Shown here piece by piece: positions 45,821 to 60,079 of a DNA stretch of 64,000 nt. Source of the DNA: Trematomus loennbergii (Eukaryota > Chordata > Actinopteri > Perciformes > Nototheniidae). Location of the stretch: the NCBI GenBank assembly GCA_012861695.1, contig JAAOOA010000330.1, forward strand, positions 677,388 to 741,387, read 5' to 3'. A program made the position numbers and the translations under genes. The notes beneath the pieces were generated by a model that was not told the origin of the DNA, searched no databases, and saw only the letters and a list, made by a program, of their open reading frames with translations. Positions within the stretch are counted from its first letter, which is position 1, and each line of letters begins with the position of its first letter.

Positions 45821-46734
45821 TAACAAAATGGGGTTCAAGGTAGCTCATTTGCATACATCCCACTGTAGACAATTCATTCGGGAAACTTTTCGAATGAGAA
45901 GAACGTTCATCGTGAATCTACAGCTATCAGGTGGCTAGCTTGGCCAAACTCTTTCCTGCCGAAAACACAGCGGATGATTCGGATTCCAGAGGTTTACGCT
46001 GTGTTTTCACAGTGATCTGTATTTCAGGAGTCATCCGCACTCTGTCCCTGGGTAGAAGGCACATTATGCGTATGGTTTTTCCAGATGCATGGACGCTATT
46101 CCCATTCATCCCCCCCCCCAGGAAACTTGTGCTGTTACTGAGCCTCTGGTTTGTTCCTCTTTGAACCAGATCTGCTGCATTCATAATGGGTTCCAGGTGA
46201 AAGGAAGTGGGATCTGATTGGAGTATTCAGACAGATCTCTGCCTCGGACACATGTTCATCACGTCTCATGGTGGGCTAATGGTTTGAATGAACTCTGAAG
46301 ACACACGGCAGCCTCTTCACAGTGATGTGTGCACTTTAAGATCCACTCCGGGGCTGCTTTGAATAACCATTTGACAAATTGAATAGGATGTCCTCATGAG
46401 TCTTCATACAATGAATGTTCCCATTAAAAGTAAGTATAGCTATATATAGAAGATGGTTACAATGAAAGCTGCTAAATATAGAAAATGGCCTATACTCTGC
46501 TGTGATGAATGGGCTGAAAACACACTTCGTTAGCTTCATCATGCTAGCCAGGATCCTCTATAATCCATGTAATGCTGCAGCAAAGGATTATTTTCACTAT
46601 GAATTAATCCACCAATGCTTGCCTCGATTAATCAATGAATTGCTTGAATCATAAAAGGTCAGAAAATTACAAATGTTTTGAAAGTGATCGAAGCAGAGTC
46701 TTGTTTTGCCTCCTTTGTTTACTTCTGTTACATA
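45821..46734 (+). other. Unassigned intergenic DNA
   Basis: Nothing recognised. Confidence 0.4.
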
Positions 46735-48143
46735 AGGACATCACTATGTAACACTCACGCTGCTATTGGCTAGCGCTCCAACACATTGTACGTGATAGAC
46801 TAAGGGGTGGGACATCTCTAAGCGGTTGACCAATCACAACAGAGCGGCCAGCTAACCAATCAGAGCAGACTGGGCTCTGGTTTCAGACAGAGGGTGAAAA
46901 GAGGTGCTGCAGCACAGGCAGTATGAGAACAATAAAGAGCTTTTTGAACATTAAAGCAAGGAGACATGTAGAGACACTACATACTGATATACACCTGAAC
47001 ATCAGCAGGAGAGGACTCTTTAAAGTAGAGACACTACATACTGATATACACCTGAACATCAGCAGGAGAGGACTCTTTAAAGTAGAGACACTACATACTG
47101 ATATACACCTGAACATCAGCAGGAGAGGACTCTTTAAAGTAGAGACACTACATACTGATATACACCTGAACATCAGCAGGAGAGGACTCTTTAAAGTAGA
47201 GACACTACATACTGATTACACCTGAACATCAGCAGGAGAGGACTCTTTAAAGTAGAGACTACATACTGATATACACCTGAACATCAGCAGGAGAGGACTC
47301 TTTAAAGTAGAGACACTACATACTGATATACACCTGAACATCAGCAGGAGAGGACTCTTTAAAGTAGAGACACTACATACTGATATACACCTGAACATCA
47401 GCAGGAGAGGACTCTTTAAAGTAGAGACACTACATACTGATATACACCTGAACATCAGCAGGAGAGGACTCTTTAAAGTAGAGACACTACATACTGATAT
47501 ACACCTGAACATCAGCAGAGAGGACTCTTTAAAGTAGAGACACTACATACTGATATACACCTGAACATCAGCAGGAGAGGACTCTTTAAAGTAGAGACAC
47601 TACATACTGATATACACCTGAACATCAGAGGAGAGGACTCTTTAAAGTAGAGACTCTACATACTGATATACACCTGAACATCAGCAGGAGAGGACTCTTT
47701 AAAGTAGAGACACTACATACTGATATACACCTGAACATCAGCAGGAGAGGACTCTTTAAAGTAGAGACTCTACATACTGATATACACCTGAACATCAGCA
47801 GGAGAGGACTCTTTAAAGTAGAGACACTACATACTGATATACACCTGAACATCAGCAGGAGAGGACTCTTTAAAGTAGAGACACTACATACTGATATACA
47901 CCTGAACATCAGCAGGAGAGGACTCTTTAAAGTAGAGACACTACATACTGATATACACCTGAACATCAGCAGGAGAGGACTCTTTAAAGTAGAGACACTA
48001 CATACTGATATACACCTGAACATCAGCAGGAGAGGACTCTTTAAAGTAGAGACACTACATACTGATATACACCTGACATCAGCAGGAGAGGACTCTTTAA
48101 AGTAGAGACACTACATACTGATATACACCTGAACATCAGCAGG
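46735..48143 (+). mobile_element. Family F repeat carrying a 57-bp minisatellite
   Basis: The left part (46735-46967) includes two 'accaatcac/accaatcag' CCAAT-like blocks and 'aggtgctgcagcacaggcag', which by memory belongs to a common fish MITE. The left border is approximate. The right part is the tandem array, and no intact right end follows it. Confidence 0.55.
46968..48143 (+). repeat. 57-bp minisatellite (about 20.6 units)
   Basis: The unit begins GTAGAGACACTACATACTGA, continues TATACACCTGAACATCAGCA, and ends GGAGAGGACTCTTTAAA. It is nearly invariant, with rare 1-2 bp losses (47213, 47259, 47516, 47630, 48075). Since 57 is divisible by three, both strands show long frames repeating one 19-residue unit (ETLHTDIHLNISRRGLFKV on +). 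With no start context or other domain, these are treated as repeat artefacts. Confidence 0.97.
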
Positions 48144-48550
48144 AATGTAAGAGGAAGCATTCAATGGGCCTCCTAAAGCTAAATACTGTATAATAATAAT
48201 AATAATATGTAATAATGTAGAAACCATCTTTCTGTATATTCCAAGTGTTTGAACTCGATCACCATTTCCTATTCCTTCCTTTTACATCTGCGTCTGCTCG
48301 AGTCCATTTATCATAAAGTGACTTCCGCTCACAGCCCTTCAGGTGCAGACAGGAAGGGGAAACGGTTCTGCGTTACTGCTGTCAGGAAATGTATATTTTC
48401 TGAAGCCCCGCTGGGAACGCAGCCCGGCTGAGTTCAGTATCAACGTCCTTCCACCTGGCCGTGTGACCCGGCTGCTCTATCTGGATTTTGTTGTTTTATT
48501 CTCGCTGTGGGATGAAGTGCAAGCCAGGCCAGTCTATTGACGACACATCT
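48144..48550 (+). other. Unassigned intergenic DNA
   Basis: Nothing recognised. Confidence 0.4.
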
Positions 48551-48581
48551 GTGGGGGGGTGGGGGGGGGGGGGGGGGGGGT
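48551..48581 (+). repeat. Poly-G run (about 30 bp, one T)
   Basis: A homopolymer G tract that could form a quadruplex. Its true length is uncertain in any assembly. Confidence 0.9.
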
Positions 48582-48753
48582 CACATCGTACAATGACACT
48601 GATCAGCTGGTACCTCAATCTGCCGCTGCTGTGTGTGTGCCCTTTTGTGTCTGTGTGTGTGTTGTGTACCAAAAGGTATTATTTATTGCTGCTGTGTGGG
48701 AGTTGTTTTTTCTAAGAGACACAAACATACTAAATCCTGTCGCTCAACATTTT

Positions 48754-49236
48754 TTAAAGGGGACCTATCATGCAAAATGCACTTGTGTATGTCTTTTATA
48801 CATGAATATGTGTCCCCGGTGTTCCAGGGAACTCACCAAGTGTCAGAAAACACAACCCTCTCTATTTTCCTCCATACCCAAATCTCTAAAAAAGGGGCTG
48901 CAACGGATCTGATAAAACTGATCCAGATTTGAACACTGTCCTGACGTCAGGACGGTGGCGCTACGGCTATTGGGCCAACTCCACCAATCAGGAGAGACAG
49001 CCACGGCCATTGCCGTTCGAAAGCGCTGGAGACGCTGTAGTACATATGCCAGGCCTGTAGGTGGTGCTGTTCTCACAGAATCTGCCCAGAGCTAGAAAAT
49101 GTCAAATTGAGCAAAATGAGGCATGGCTAAAATGCATGATCTGTTTGGTATTTTGAAAAAAAGTATAAATATGCCTTATTACTGTAGGTATGGCCCTACA
49201 CTATATTATTAAAATAGCATGATAGGTCCACTTTAA
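48754..49236 (+). mobile_element. Family A TTAA-bounded transposon (A5)
   Basis: A complete copy of 483 bp with standard ends and intact CRE palindrome. Single-base losses relative to A2/A3 (for example 'gataaaactg' and 'ggagagacag') break the open frame that other copies show. Confidence 0.88.
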
Positions 49237-50779
49237 GGCTAACCTGAAAGATAGTATTGCAAGGGCGCCCTCTACCAAAATATTTCAGATTGAAGAAAAT
49301 AAGATCTTTGGAAAACAAACTTTTGTTTTACTAAGACGTTTTGTTCTGCAGGATAAATAGCTAACGTTAGACCTCAAACAACTGCAGCACGGTCACATGA
49401 CTTCACGTCACCACCGCTAAGCTAAAGGCGGCTAATGTTGGCGTGATGACGTTTAGCCTCTTGTTTAGTCACTTGTTAGCAACCCAGCGTTTAGGTGAGC
49501 TTCAAACATCCACACATTTAGACAAATTCTGGTCAAATGTTATCTGTTGATCGTTGAGTTTGAAAAGAGTATTTTTACACTGATGACAGGCACAAGAAAA
49601 TAACATCATAATAAAAAACCATGCCAGTAAACATGTCAATTTACCAGAAAAATTGTACAAATTCGAGTCAAAAATGGTCTTTGTTTGTTATTGAAACTTG
49701 GAAACAATTATATTTTAACCCTGGATCATTGCAGACTTGGTCGATAATGCTGCCTCTCGGATCAGTTGCCTTGGACAGTGATTGGCTGTTGACATGCAGG
49801 TGTTTCCTGTGGTTTTGCCTGGAGGAAGCCGGCATTAGCCAACTCGTGTGTGTGTATGCTGAGTGTGTGTGTGAGCTGTGTTAACCACTGTGATTAAAAC
49901 GAGGGAAAAGTAAATGGACGACCGCATCTTCAGCACATTTCCGTTATTGATTCCTGTGGTGAAAGTGTGATCTCTCTTTCCACACGGAGGTCAGAGGTAA
50001 GGGCTAGCGTCAGGGCTAACTTGCACTTCAGTGGAGTGGATGCTTACAGACCCTCAAACCCACAGGACTCTTAAATCTTTTGGCAGAAAGACTATCCGTC
50101 CTCTGGTCAGAGCCTCCCTCGCTGCTGCTCAGCTTGGATTTCACTCAAGTTTCAATCCTCACTTCCTGTGAGCGGAGAACGGCTCCAACTCTGCAGGATT
50201 TCATTCGGACAAAACGAGCAAATGTGTGGTTTCTGTTATTGGCCTAACACTTCTTTGCTTGAAATTGTTTACTGGATGTAGTTAGTCTCTAAATCACAAG
50301 GGATTAAGTTACTTCTCCTCATTCATGTCAGCTTGTTGGACAGTTTGACGATATATACTTCAATATGTCTCTCATCAAAGATATTGCCATACCATTAATA
50401 CAGTGGCAGCTCCCCTTTAACATCTCTAGGGGTTTGATATTAGGCGATATTGGCTTTTCATTTTATTTCTGTGCCACTGCGATTAATAACGTTGTTTTAG
50501 TCATTGCCTTAAGCAAAAACAGACATTCCTTTTTTAATTAAAATACTAATAGGTTTTCTTTTAATGGCATGTTAGCCTTGGTTCAAACAGTTGGTGGTCC
50601 CAAAACATTCAGTGTTTTTGAAACATTTTACATTTTTTGGTCAAACAGGCAGATGGGTGGATAAACCTTTTTCATGAATAATGACTTAGATTTTGAAAGT
50701 TTTTTTAAGAAAAAACAGACATTCCTTTTGAATTAGAATACCCAATCCAGGAATGTACTATTACATGATTAATAATGCG
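49237..50779 (+). other. Unassigned intergenic DNA
   Basis: Nothing recognised. Confidence 0.4.
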
Positions 50780-51112
50780 CTATACAATAGGCTGTGCGAT
50801 TATGGCAAAAATCATAATCACGATTATTTTGGTCAATAATTGATATCACGATTATTAAAACAATTATCCATTTACTTTGAAAACATCCATATATTGAAAA
50901 AAAATTGAACAGTTTGTTTTTAACAGTTGATTACCCTGAACTTTAAGTATAATTCAACTGAAAAACCAAAAGAAAAAAAAGAAATTACATTTTTTTTTTT
51001 TTTTAATAAAAATAATAATCGTTTTATTTCAATTACATTGTTTCGTAATCGTTGCAAGCCAAAATCGTAATCGAGAATAAAATACGATTAATTGCACAGC
51101 CCTACTATACAA
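50780..51112. mobile_element. hAT-like AT-rich MITE with perfect 8-bp target duplication
   Basis: The element spans 50788-51104 (TAGGCTGTGCGATTATGG ... CGATTAATTGCACAGCCCTA), flanked by ctatacaa on both sides (50780-50787 and 51105-51112). The interior is rich in ATCACGATTATT. A relative occurs at 60743-61050. Confidence 0.92.
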
Positions 51113-52461
51113 TGACGTAAACTCTATGTGAATCTCATTGTGAGTATAAATGTTAATTGCTAAATTCACTTGGAGAGCATTTTGCATCTTATATTTTTGG
51201 TAAAACAGGCAAATTATATAAGATTATTTATTGTCAGTCTTAGACAAGAACCAGTCCAACACTCTTTGCTTCTTACTGGTTTCTTTGTCAACTGGGAGCA
51301 GGGAAACTGGGACACTGTGACACATCAGATCACAGCTTTAATGTGAGCCGCCTCTCTGCATCCCAGTGCCCCACTGTCCACCAGTACATCCAGTTAGAAG
51401 TGTGTGTGTGTGTGTGTGTGTGTGTTGGGTGTATGTGTGTGTGTGCCAGGTCACATGGTTCTGCCGGATGACTTGTTGCAATCGTGCTGAGGTCGACACA
51501 TTTAATTGTGAGGGACGGGGTCGCAGAGGGGCACGGGAGAGTTCTCATAACACACACACCACGGACACACACACAGAATAGGGCCTGAAACATTGCATTC
51601 ATTCTGTGCCTGACCTGTTTACTAACCACATTAACAGAGTGGAATTTAAAAAAAAAAAAGCGATTTAGTGCGGATAATATTCAATATCTCTAATCCGACC
51701 CATTTATGTCTCGCTTTCTGTTCAACAATACATTCCACTTGTAGACTTAGCTTCTTATCTGGCGTTACATGTGAAGGGCATCTGTCACAGCACGGCTTGT
51801 TTGTTTTGGAGTTTGTGGAATTTCTTCCCCCGAACATATCAGCTCAGAAATCAGACCGTCCTTGAACGCATCATCAAGGGGAGATTGCATACCAATGCTT
51901 TACTGCTGGACCATAACATTCAAAAAGGGATAAGAACTATAGATAGTAAATGCTCTTTGATGGATAACCTAATGATTTAGTTGTGTACTCTTAGGTGCAC
52001 ACTAATATGAAGTATAGTTAATGAGCTGAAACAAGGAGAAGTTATGCAAAGGAGGGCGAGGCGGGAGATTTTATGAATCGACCCCTCACTGAAAGATAAT
52101 CTCCTCACTATCATAACAGCTGGGTAACATTGACTGATTGTTATTTAATAAGACTAACACAGAAGCACACAGGTGTTCAAATCACTTGAATTGGTTGAAT
52201 TCCCTAATGTATTGAAGCCTAAACTGGATAATTGGATCGTAGGAACTTATTTGTGGTAAACCCACCCGTCTAACACGCAAAGTAGATGAAAACAAACGCC
52301 ACTAATGAATACCTTTTTGACTATCAGGACGATGACGGAGTTACTGTGTGTTTGTCACCGTGCCTCGGGCCCCATTTGCGTCACGTTTATTCACCGTTCA
52401 TTAAAGTGGCGGTTTCATAACACTTCATCTGCATTCACCCTCAGTGAAGAGGTACTGTACA
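51113..52461 (+). other. Unassigned intergenic DNA
   Basis: Contains a short GT tract near 51402-51445. Nothing else recognised. Confidence 0.4.

Positions 52462-52513
<52 letters not shown>
52462..52513. repeat. (CA)n microsatellite
   Basis: About 25 CA repeats. Confidence 0.95.
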
Positions 52514-52515
<2 letters not shown>

Positions 52516-53440
52516 GGGATAATGAAGAGACTGAGACTTCCTCGCCTCGATGTAAACTCTCTTTGGTCTCTCTGTCCTCCTCCGATCGCTTCATTATCCA
52601 GCCAAAAATGAAAAATACTTCCAAAGAAACCATGACAACAACACGGCTCACTGCCGCTTCTTCCAACAACACCAAAAAAAAGATAAGGAGAGGAAGCGAG
52701 AGTAAAAAAAAAGGTCTCTCGTCTCCGTTTTGCATAATGGTTTGTTTTTAGGGAGGATTAGTGCTAAAAAAAGGGGAAGTGCCATCGTAATTGTGATCAT
52801 TTTGTACAATGGCTCCTCACCAAGAGCATCAACAAATACAGACATCAAAGAGAGGCGCTGCAGCAGGGCGGGGGGTGTGAGGGAGATGGAGTTTTAGGAG
52901 AAAGGAGGCCAGCGTGTTGGGGTGAAGATGTAACTGAATTCGTGGCGCTTTAAATTGCAATGATGGGTCTGGTTTCCTGACATCAAACACAACAAGGCAG
53001 CTTTTGTAAATAAGAAAAAAGGGGGATTTTCATACCATTGAAGTATTTCCTTTGTATCAGCTTTGTTCATTCGCTGATGTCTTTTGTTATTCTACATTTG
53101 GCGTGCGGCCAAGCATAGCAAAAGAGCAGAGTAATCCTGAGTCGGAATAAAACATCAGCTCCGTTTCCCCGCGTCGTCTCACTCGTGTTTTCATAGCTGT
53201 TCGTTCACCGGCTGTCACTCAATGTTATATATTACATGCATTTCAAACTGCTTGTTATTTCATCCATAGGGTGCCAGAGAAGTGAGGTTTACTTGACCTG
53301 AAAGGCAGCGAGTGATAGAAGAGTTGAGACCTTGAAAATATTGATACTGTGGGTTTTGAAATATTCTATAGTTTTCAGGTCTGGCAAATGTAAATCTAAG
53401 GGGATGAAAACAATCGTATATCTCCAAATTCTTCCACATT
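52514..53440 (+). other. Unassigned intergenic DNA
   Basis: Nothing recognised. Confidence 0.4.
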
Positions 53441-53842
53441 TAAAGTGGACCTATCATGCTATATTTGAATAATATAGTGTAGGACCATACCTACAGTATA
53501 TAAGGCATATTTAACTTTTTATTTTCAAAATACCAAACGATCATGCATTTTAGCCATGCCTCATTTTGCTCAATTTGCCCTGTTTTAGCAAGGTCTGATT
53601 CAGTGAGAACAGCACCACCTACAGGCCTGGCATATGTACTACAGCGTCTCCAGCGCTTTAGAACGGCAATGGCCGTGGCTGTCTCCTCCTGATTGGTGGA
53701 GTTGGCCCAATAGCCGTAGCGCCACCGTCCTGACGTCAGGACAGTGTTCAAATCTGGATCAGTTTTTATCAGATCACCGGGGACACATATTCATGTAGAA
53801 AAGACGTACCAAAGTGCATTTTGCATGATAGGTCCCCTTTAA
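53441..53842 (-). mobile_element. Family A TTAA-bounded transposon with internal deletion (A6)
   Basis: Reverse orientation, 402 bp, both TTAA ends present. Relative to A4 about 90 bp are missing between 'tttttatcagatc' and 'accggggacacat'. The CRE palindrome is kept. Confidence 0.88.
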
Positions 53843-54385
53843 GGGAATGTTCAGATTTTTGTATATATGTGGAGTTGAATAAAGTATTATCCATGGTCAG
53901 CAGCACTTGAAAAAATGCAATACTGTACATGCAAACAAAGACATTTTTAGCAACTACTATCAGTATATGCATTATTCAGACGATAAACCTCTGTTTTCAG
54001 TGCATTGTATCCAAGTATGTTGTCTTTAAAACTAGCATAAATGAAAAACTGAATCCAATTAGTTTTCCTTTATGGAAAACAATAGGCCAATCTTCAGTAG
54101 GCGTTTCATCGCACATTCAGTAGGAGCCTCCATTGTGCTGCTTACTTTCATTCATTTACATTAACCAGTGACCCAATAACCCTCTTAATTATACGTTCTC
54201 CTTCCAGTGTTATTCTTAGCATCCATAAGCGTCATTTCCTTATTCACACATGAGCTACGCTGCTTGGTCTAATTTGTCTTTACACATTACCGTACTATCA
54301 GAGAGTTGTAGAAAGAACACATTAAAGCACTTTACTATCTTATAAAGGCATACGATTCACTATGAATGAAAAAAGACAGAATGTT
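53843..54385 (+). other. Unassigned intergenic DNA
   Basis: Nothing recognised. Confidence 0.4.
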
Positions 54386-55082
54386 TTAAAGGTCACCTAT
54401 CATGCTATTTCTAGGCAATAGCATAGGTCTCAGATATATAGAAATATATAAAAAAACATGTCTCTGAAGTGTTTGCTCAAAATACCAAACAGATCACCCA
54501 TTCTAGCCATGCCTCATATCCCTCTATTTCACTTCCTGTTTCAAAAGTGCTGATTCTGCTGATATAAAGCTTTAAAAAATAAAAAAGGAGGGGTCTGAGC
54601 TCATGCGGGACCCGGCAGCTACCGTCTAAACTAAATGCTGCCGTGATGAAACGCCATATCATGGATTATTCAAGGATTATTTCTGAAAACAGTATGGAGC
54701 TCAAAGGCTTTCTCTCTTGCCGGTTATACCACAAGGTGAGTTCCTTTTTATTTCCTGCTTCTTCACACAACATGCTCTCCAGTACAGGTTAGCTCTGAGT
54801 GTTAGCGATGCTAATGTAAACACCGACCATATTACGTCCAAAACAGTCGGGCATTGATTCTGATAGCAACGTTCTGATAGGTGGGTCCACATTTCAGATA
54901 TTACGTCATATCGGACGCAAAATCTGGATCAGCTCCGTTGTTCCCCGTTTTTAGAGATTTGGGTACGGAGGAAAGAGAGAGGGTTTATTTTTCTGACGCT
55001 GCGTGAGTTCCCCGACACACCGGGGACACATGTTTAGTATAGAAGACTCAAAAGTGCATTTTGCATGATAGGTCCCCTTTAA
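54386..55082 (-). mobile_element. Family C TTAA-bounded transposon (C2)
   Basis: A 697-bp reverse copy of C1. It starts TTAAAGGTCACCTATCATGC and ends GCATGATAGGTCCCCTTTAA. Its near-identical length and shared interior confirm the family. Confidence 0.9.
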
Positions 55083-56193
55083 AGGTAACTCATGTTGAAC
55101 ATATGAAGTCTTTCTTAGTTTAAGCAGCCTGCTGGTGCTTCACATTGAGTTCTTTATTGAAAATTATGTTTGTAAATTATCGTTATTTGCAACCGTGGAG
55201 TCGTCTAAAAAAGACCAAACATGAATCGGATGTATTTATCTTATTTCTGACTAGGAATCTTTGTATTACATTTTTTTTAATGTGTAAATCACAGTCGAAA
55301 ATGCAAGGTGATAATTCACAACAAGGCGTCTTATTCCACAAACCTCCATTCAAACCAGCTAATGTTTCCTATAAGCTGCACATTACATGCTTCCTTACAG
55401 CGTGTCACATTAGCTTTCATGCTAATTTACTGTATGCTGCTAGCGGTCTCATAAGCAGGAATATAAATGGGTCCTTAGTGCAGTTTCATCATCTCGTTAT
55501 ATCGGCTTTAAGAATCAGTGCTTGTCATTTCCATTAGTTACTGTAAGGCTAATTAGCTGTGATTATACCGGTGGGGGGGGGGGGGGTGCTAACCTGTCTC
55601 ACACTGAGGGACGCGTGCACGTGTGTCTGTGTGTGTACTTAAGTCTATGCCCATCAGACGTCGCAGCATTGGCCTGCAGCATAATGTGTTTGGTTCAGGT
55701 CTGTATAAGACTATCTCTTTTATCATCTGTCTGTTGATGATGTAACTATTAAGTAGACATAATGGTGTGAGAACATAGTTACGGCTGCATGTGTGCACAG
55801 TTTCAGACCAGACTAAGTCTAGCAACATGCCCCCCGGGGAGATGGCTGTAATCCCAATCTGTTGGACGTTTGGCCCGACATCTTCCTCTGCTCCTCACAG
55901 GAAGACTGCTTCGGATCAGAAGCACAGAGTCTGATCTGATTACTGTCGTTATATACCGTCAGCCATCAAAACAGTGAGAATCAGAGGAGGGTAAAAACAC
56001 AGCCGTGACCAAAAGCTGAACTCTGGACGGTTTCCCAGACGATGAGTGATGTCATGGCCATCTGTGCTGTGAAGGCATCCTGCGGTCAGGAAGTGGATCC
56101 TGGAATAATCTCTAAAATGATCTCTGATGTAATGGTTGTGTCAATTTATAGCTCAGCCACTGGAAGTCTTCAGCAGAACATAAACCAATGTAT
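55083..56193 (+). other. Unassigned intergenic DNA
   Basis: Contains a G run near 55572-55586. No gene supported. Confidence 0.4.
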
Positions 56194-57421
56194 TTAAAGG
56201 TCCCCTATTATACTGTTTTTCATCATATATATAGCTCTCTGATTTATACAGAACATGTCTCTGATTGGCTGAAACACCAACAGATCATTGCAGCATTACC
56301 CATAATCCCCTCTGTTTCAGCCCTGTTTCCAAAGTGCTGATTCTCTGTCTGTTATTTTAGATGAAAATAAGGAGCCCCTCCCCACGCCCCTCTGAGAGAG
56401 ATTTGGTTACAAGAACTCAATGGTGCTCTAGGAGGAGATTCAGGTGATAAGGTGGGGGGGGGTTACCTTGGTTGGTGATTGGCTAATGGTTACACAAGCC
56501 AACACATCGTTATGACATCACAAAGTGGCCAAAATCTGATCAGCTCATTTTCAGACAGGTTTTTATAGAAATGGATCAAAAAGAGAGAGAATCTTTGTTC
56601 CTGAAACTTTCAGAGTCTCTTTCCACAGAGGGGACACATGTTGATGTAGAAGAGACATGAAGAAGAGGGGACACATGTTGATGTAGAAGAGACATGAAGA
56701 AGAGGGGACACATGTTGATGTAGAAGAGACATGAAGAAGAGGGGACACATGTTGATGTAGAAGAGACATGAAGAAGAGGGGACACATGTTGATGTAGAAG
56801 AGACATGAAGAAGAGGGGACACATGTTGATGTAGAAGAGACATGAAGAAGAGGGGACACGTGTTGATGTAGAAGAGACATGAAGAAGAGGGGACACGTGT
56901 TGATGAAGAAGAGACATGAAGAAGAGGGGACACATGTTTGTGTAGAAGAGACATGAAGAGAGGGGACACCTTGATGTAGAAGAGACATGAAGAAGAGGGG
57001 ACACATGTTGATGTAGAAGAGACATGAGAAGAGGGGACACATGTTGATGTAGAAGAGACATGAAGAAGAGGGGACACATGTTGATGAGAAGAGACATGAA
57101 GAGAGGGACACATGTTGATGTAGAAGAGACATGAAGAGGGGACACATGTTGATGTAGAAGAGACATGAAGAAGAGGGGACACATGTTGATGTAGAAGAGA
57201 CATGAAGAAGAGGGGACACATGTTGATGCAGAGAGACATGAAGAAGAGGGGACACATGTTGATGTAGAAGAGACATGAAGAAGAGGGGACACATGTTGAT
57301 GTAGAAGAGACATGAAGAAGAGGGGACACATGTTGATGTAGAAGAGACATAAGAAGAGGGGACACATGTTGATGAAGAAGAGACATGGAAAAGTGGATTT
57401 TGCATAATAGGTGACCTTTAA
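56194..57421 (-). mobile_element. Family B TTAA-bounded transposon with minisatellite (B2)
   Basis: It starts TTAAAGGTCCCCTATTATAC and ends GCATAATAGGTGACCTTTAA. 1228 bp, reverse relative to B1. The tandem array is 56628-57389; the remaining part matches B1 and B3. Confidence 0.92.
56628..57389 (-). repeat. 37-bp minisatellite in B2 (about 20 units)
   Basis: The + strand unit is GAGGGGACACATGTTGATGT then AGAAGAGACATGAAGAA. Units near 56940-57130 carry several short deletions; the others are nearly identical. Confidence 0.96.
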
Positions 57422-57640
57422 GCTGACTTTACTGCAGGACTGCGTATTGTGATGTCACTTCCTGGATAGTAATCTCACTCAAGTTGTGTTGAGGCTCTAC
57501 TAGTATCTCATACATTTAGCATGTTCCTGTGATTCTGATTATGACTTTAATAAGGACTTTAATGCTTGAATTAGTCCTAAAACCAGGAAATGAATTAGCA
57601 TTTGATCACTTGTCTTGTCTTGTCAACGTTTTTGTTTCAA
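57422..57640 (+). other. Unassigned spacer
   Basis: Nothing recognised. Confidence 0.4.
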
Positions 57641-58260
57641 CATGCTTTTGGTTAAATATCTCACATGAATCTCCCGCCCCCGACATACGGAGCAAAAAAG
57701 CCCGAAGTAAACTGGATATAAACTCCCCAAACAGGCGAACACATACCACTGTCTCTGCCACCTCCCTCCATGCCTGGCTCCTCCGGTTTGTATCCCGGTA
57801 GGTAAATAGGGTCTGGTCATAAAGCACCGGGTGATTGATTCGCTACCGCTCATTTCTCCTCCATGTTTTGGAATATGAGGAAATGACCTGCGGTATGTCT
57901 CTCCCAGCATACACGCAATTTGATTGGCTAGCGCTTGAACCGTCAGATTGCATACACGGGATTTGATTGGCTGACGCTTCCCTCAGCTTCAAAAGTTGAA
58001 CATTGCTCAACTTTTGAATCCTGAAAATCCTGGAAATCTCCGCTCTGCTTCCCACAATGCAGTTCGGCGAAAAGTGAGGCAAAGTGACGTCACCCCATTC
58101 AAAGTGAATGGGCAGAAGCGTTAGAAGATTTTTTTTAACGCTGCTGTGTGGACGCTCCGTTAGAAGATGAAATTGTTTAATTAACTTTAGCTTATAGTAT
58201 GTGCCAACTAGTGACGTAATGCAATGCGACAAAAACTCTGCAGAATGCTTCCTTCTCTTC
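57641..58260. repeat. Probable interspersed repeat (unassigned)
   Basis: It contains duplicated GATTTGATTGGCT-type blocks (57920 and 57961), an AAAAGTTGAAC / GCTCAACTTTT inverted pair (57992-58015) and AAGTGACGTCACC. By memory this resembles a dispersed fish element. The borders are not defined. Confidence 0.35.

Positions 58261-59432
<1,172 letters not shown>

Positions 59433-59462
<30 letters not shown>
59433..59462. repeat. (CA)n microsatellite
   Basis: About 15 CA repeats. Confidence 0.95.
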
Positions 59463-59466
<4 letters not shown>

Positions 59467-59984
59467 CAATTACTGCATTTGTCTTTGTTTACCTCCGTTT
59501 TCTTGGCTTGGTTTTCCTCTCATTCTGGAAGTATTCATTGCGCCAGAGATTATATTGGAAGCGTGGGAGAGAGCGTGAGGACGGCTCGTTTCCAGAGAAC
59601 TGACCCGTAAACACACACCTTCCACGCGCACGTATGCAAACAGTGAGCACACACACACACTCAAAATCAACGAGCGTGTCCCACTTAGAGTTAGCTGTTT
59701 GGATGCAAGTTTTAATTTGACTTTCTTTTCTTTTTTCATTCTAAAATAGAGTGACTATAACCAAACTTAAATCCCCCGAGGATAAAGTATTCTGATTCTT
59801 ATCAAATTAGATAATAAACGTTTTGATGCAAGCATCCCTATTATGCTCTAAAATGATTTAATCAAAAATGCAGGTTTTAGGACTGGGCAGCAATCTGCTT
59901 CAATTGACTAGAAAATATACACGTTTGCCATTTAGCCTCCATTTTGTCTGTTAACTGAGGCTTCACATCATTTGACAGGATCTA
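59463..59984 (+). other. Unassigned intergenic DNA
   Basis: Nothing recognised. Confidence 0.4.
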
Positions 59985-60079
59985 CAGTGCATCCGGAAAG
60001 TATTCATACCCCTTCACTTTTTGCAGGTCGTCTCACGCTCCATCAGCTTGATGGAGAGCGTCTGGGCGAATGTGACATT

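Noticed and set aside
46883..48023. 19-residue periodic frames on both strands, which could look like a repeat protein
   Set aside because: The 57-bp unit is a multiple of three, so periodicity is automatic. Frames break at each small indel, and no start, signal or flanking domain exists.
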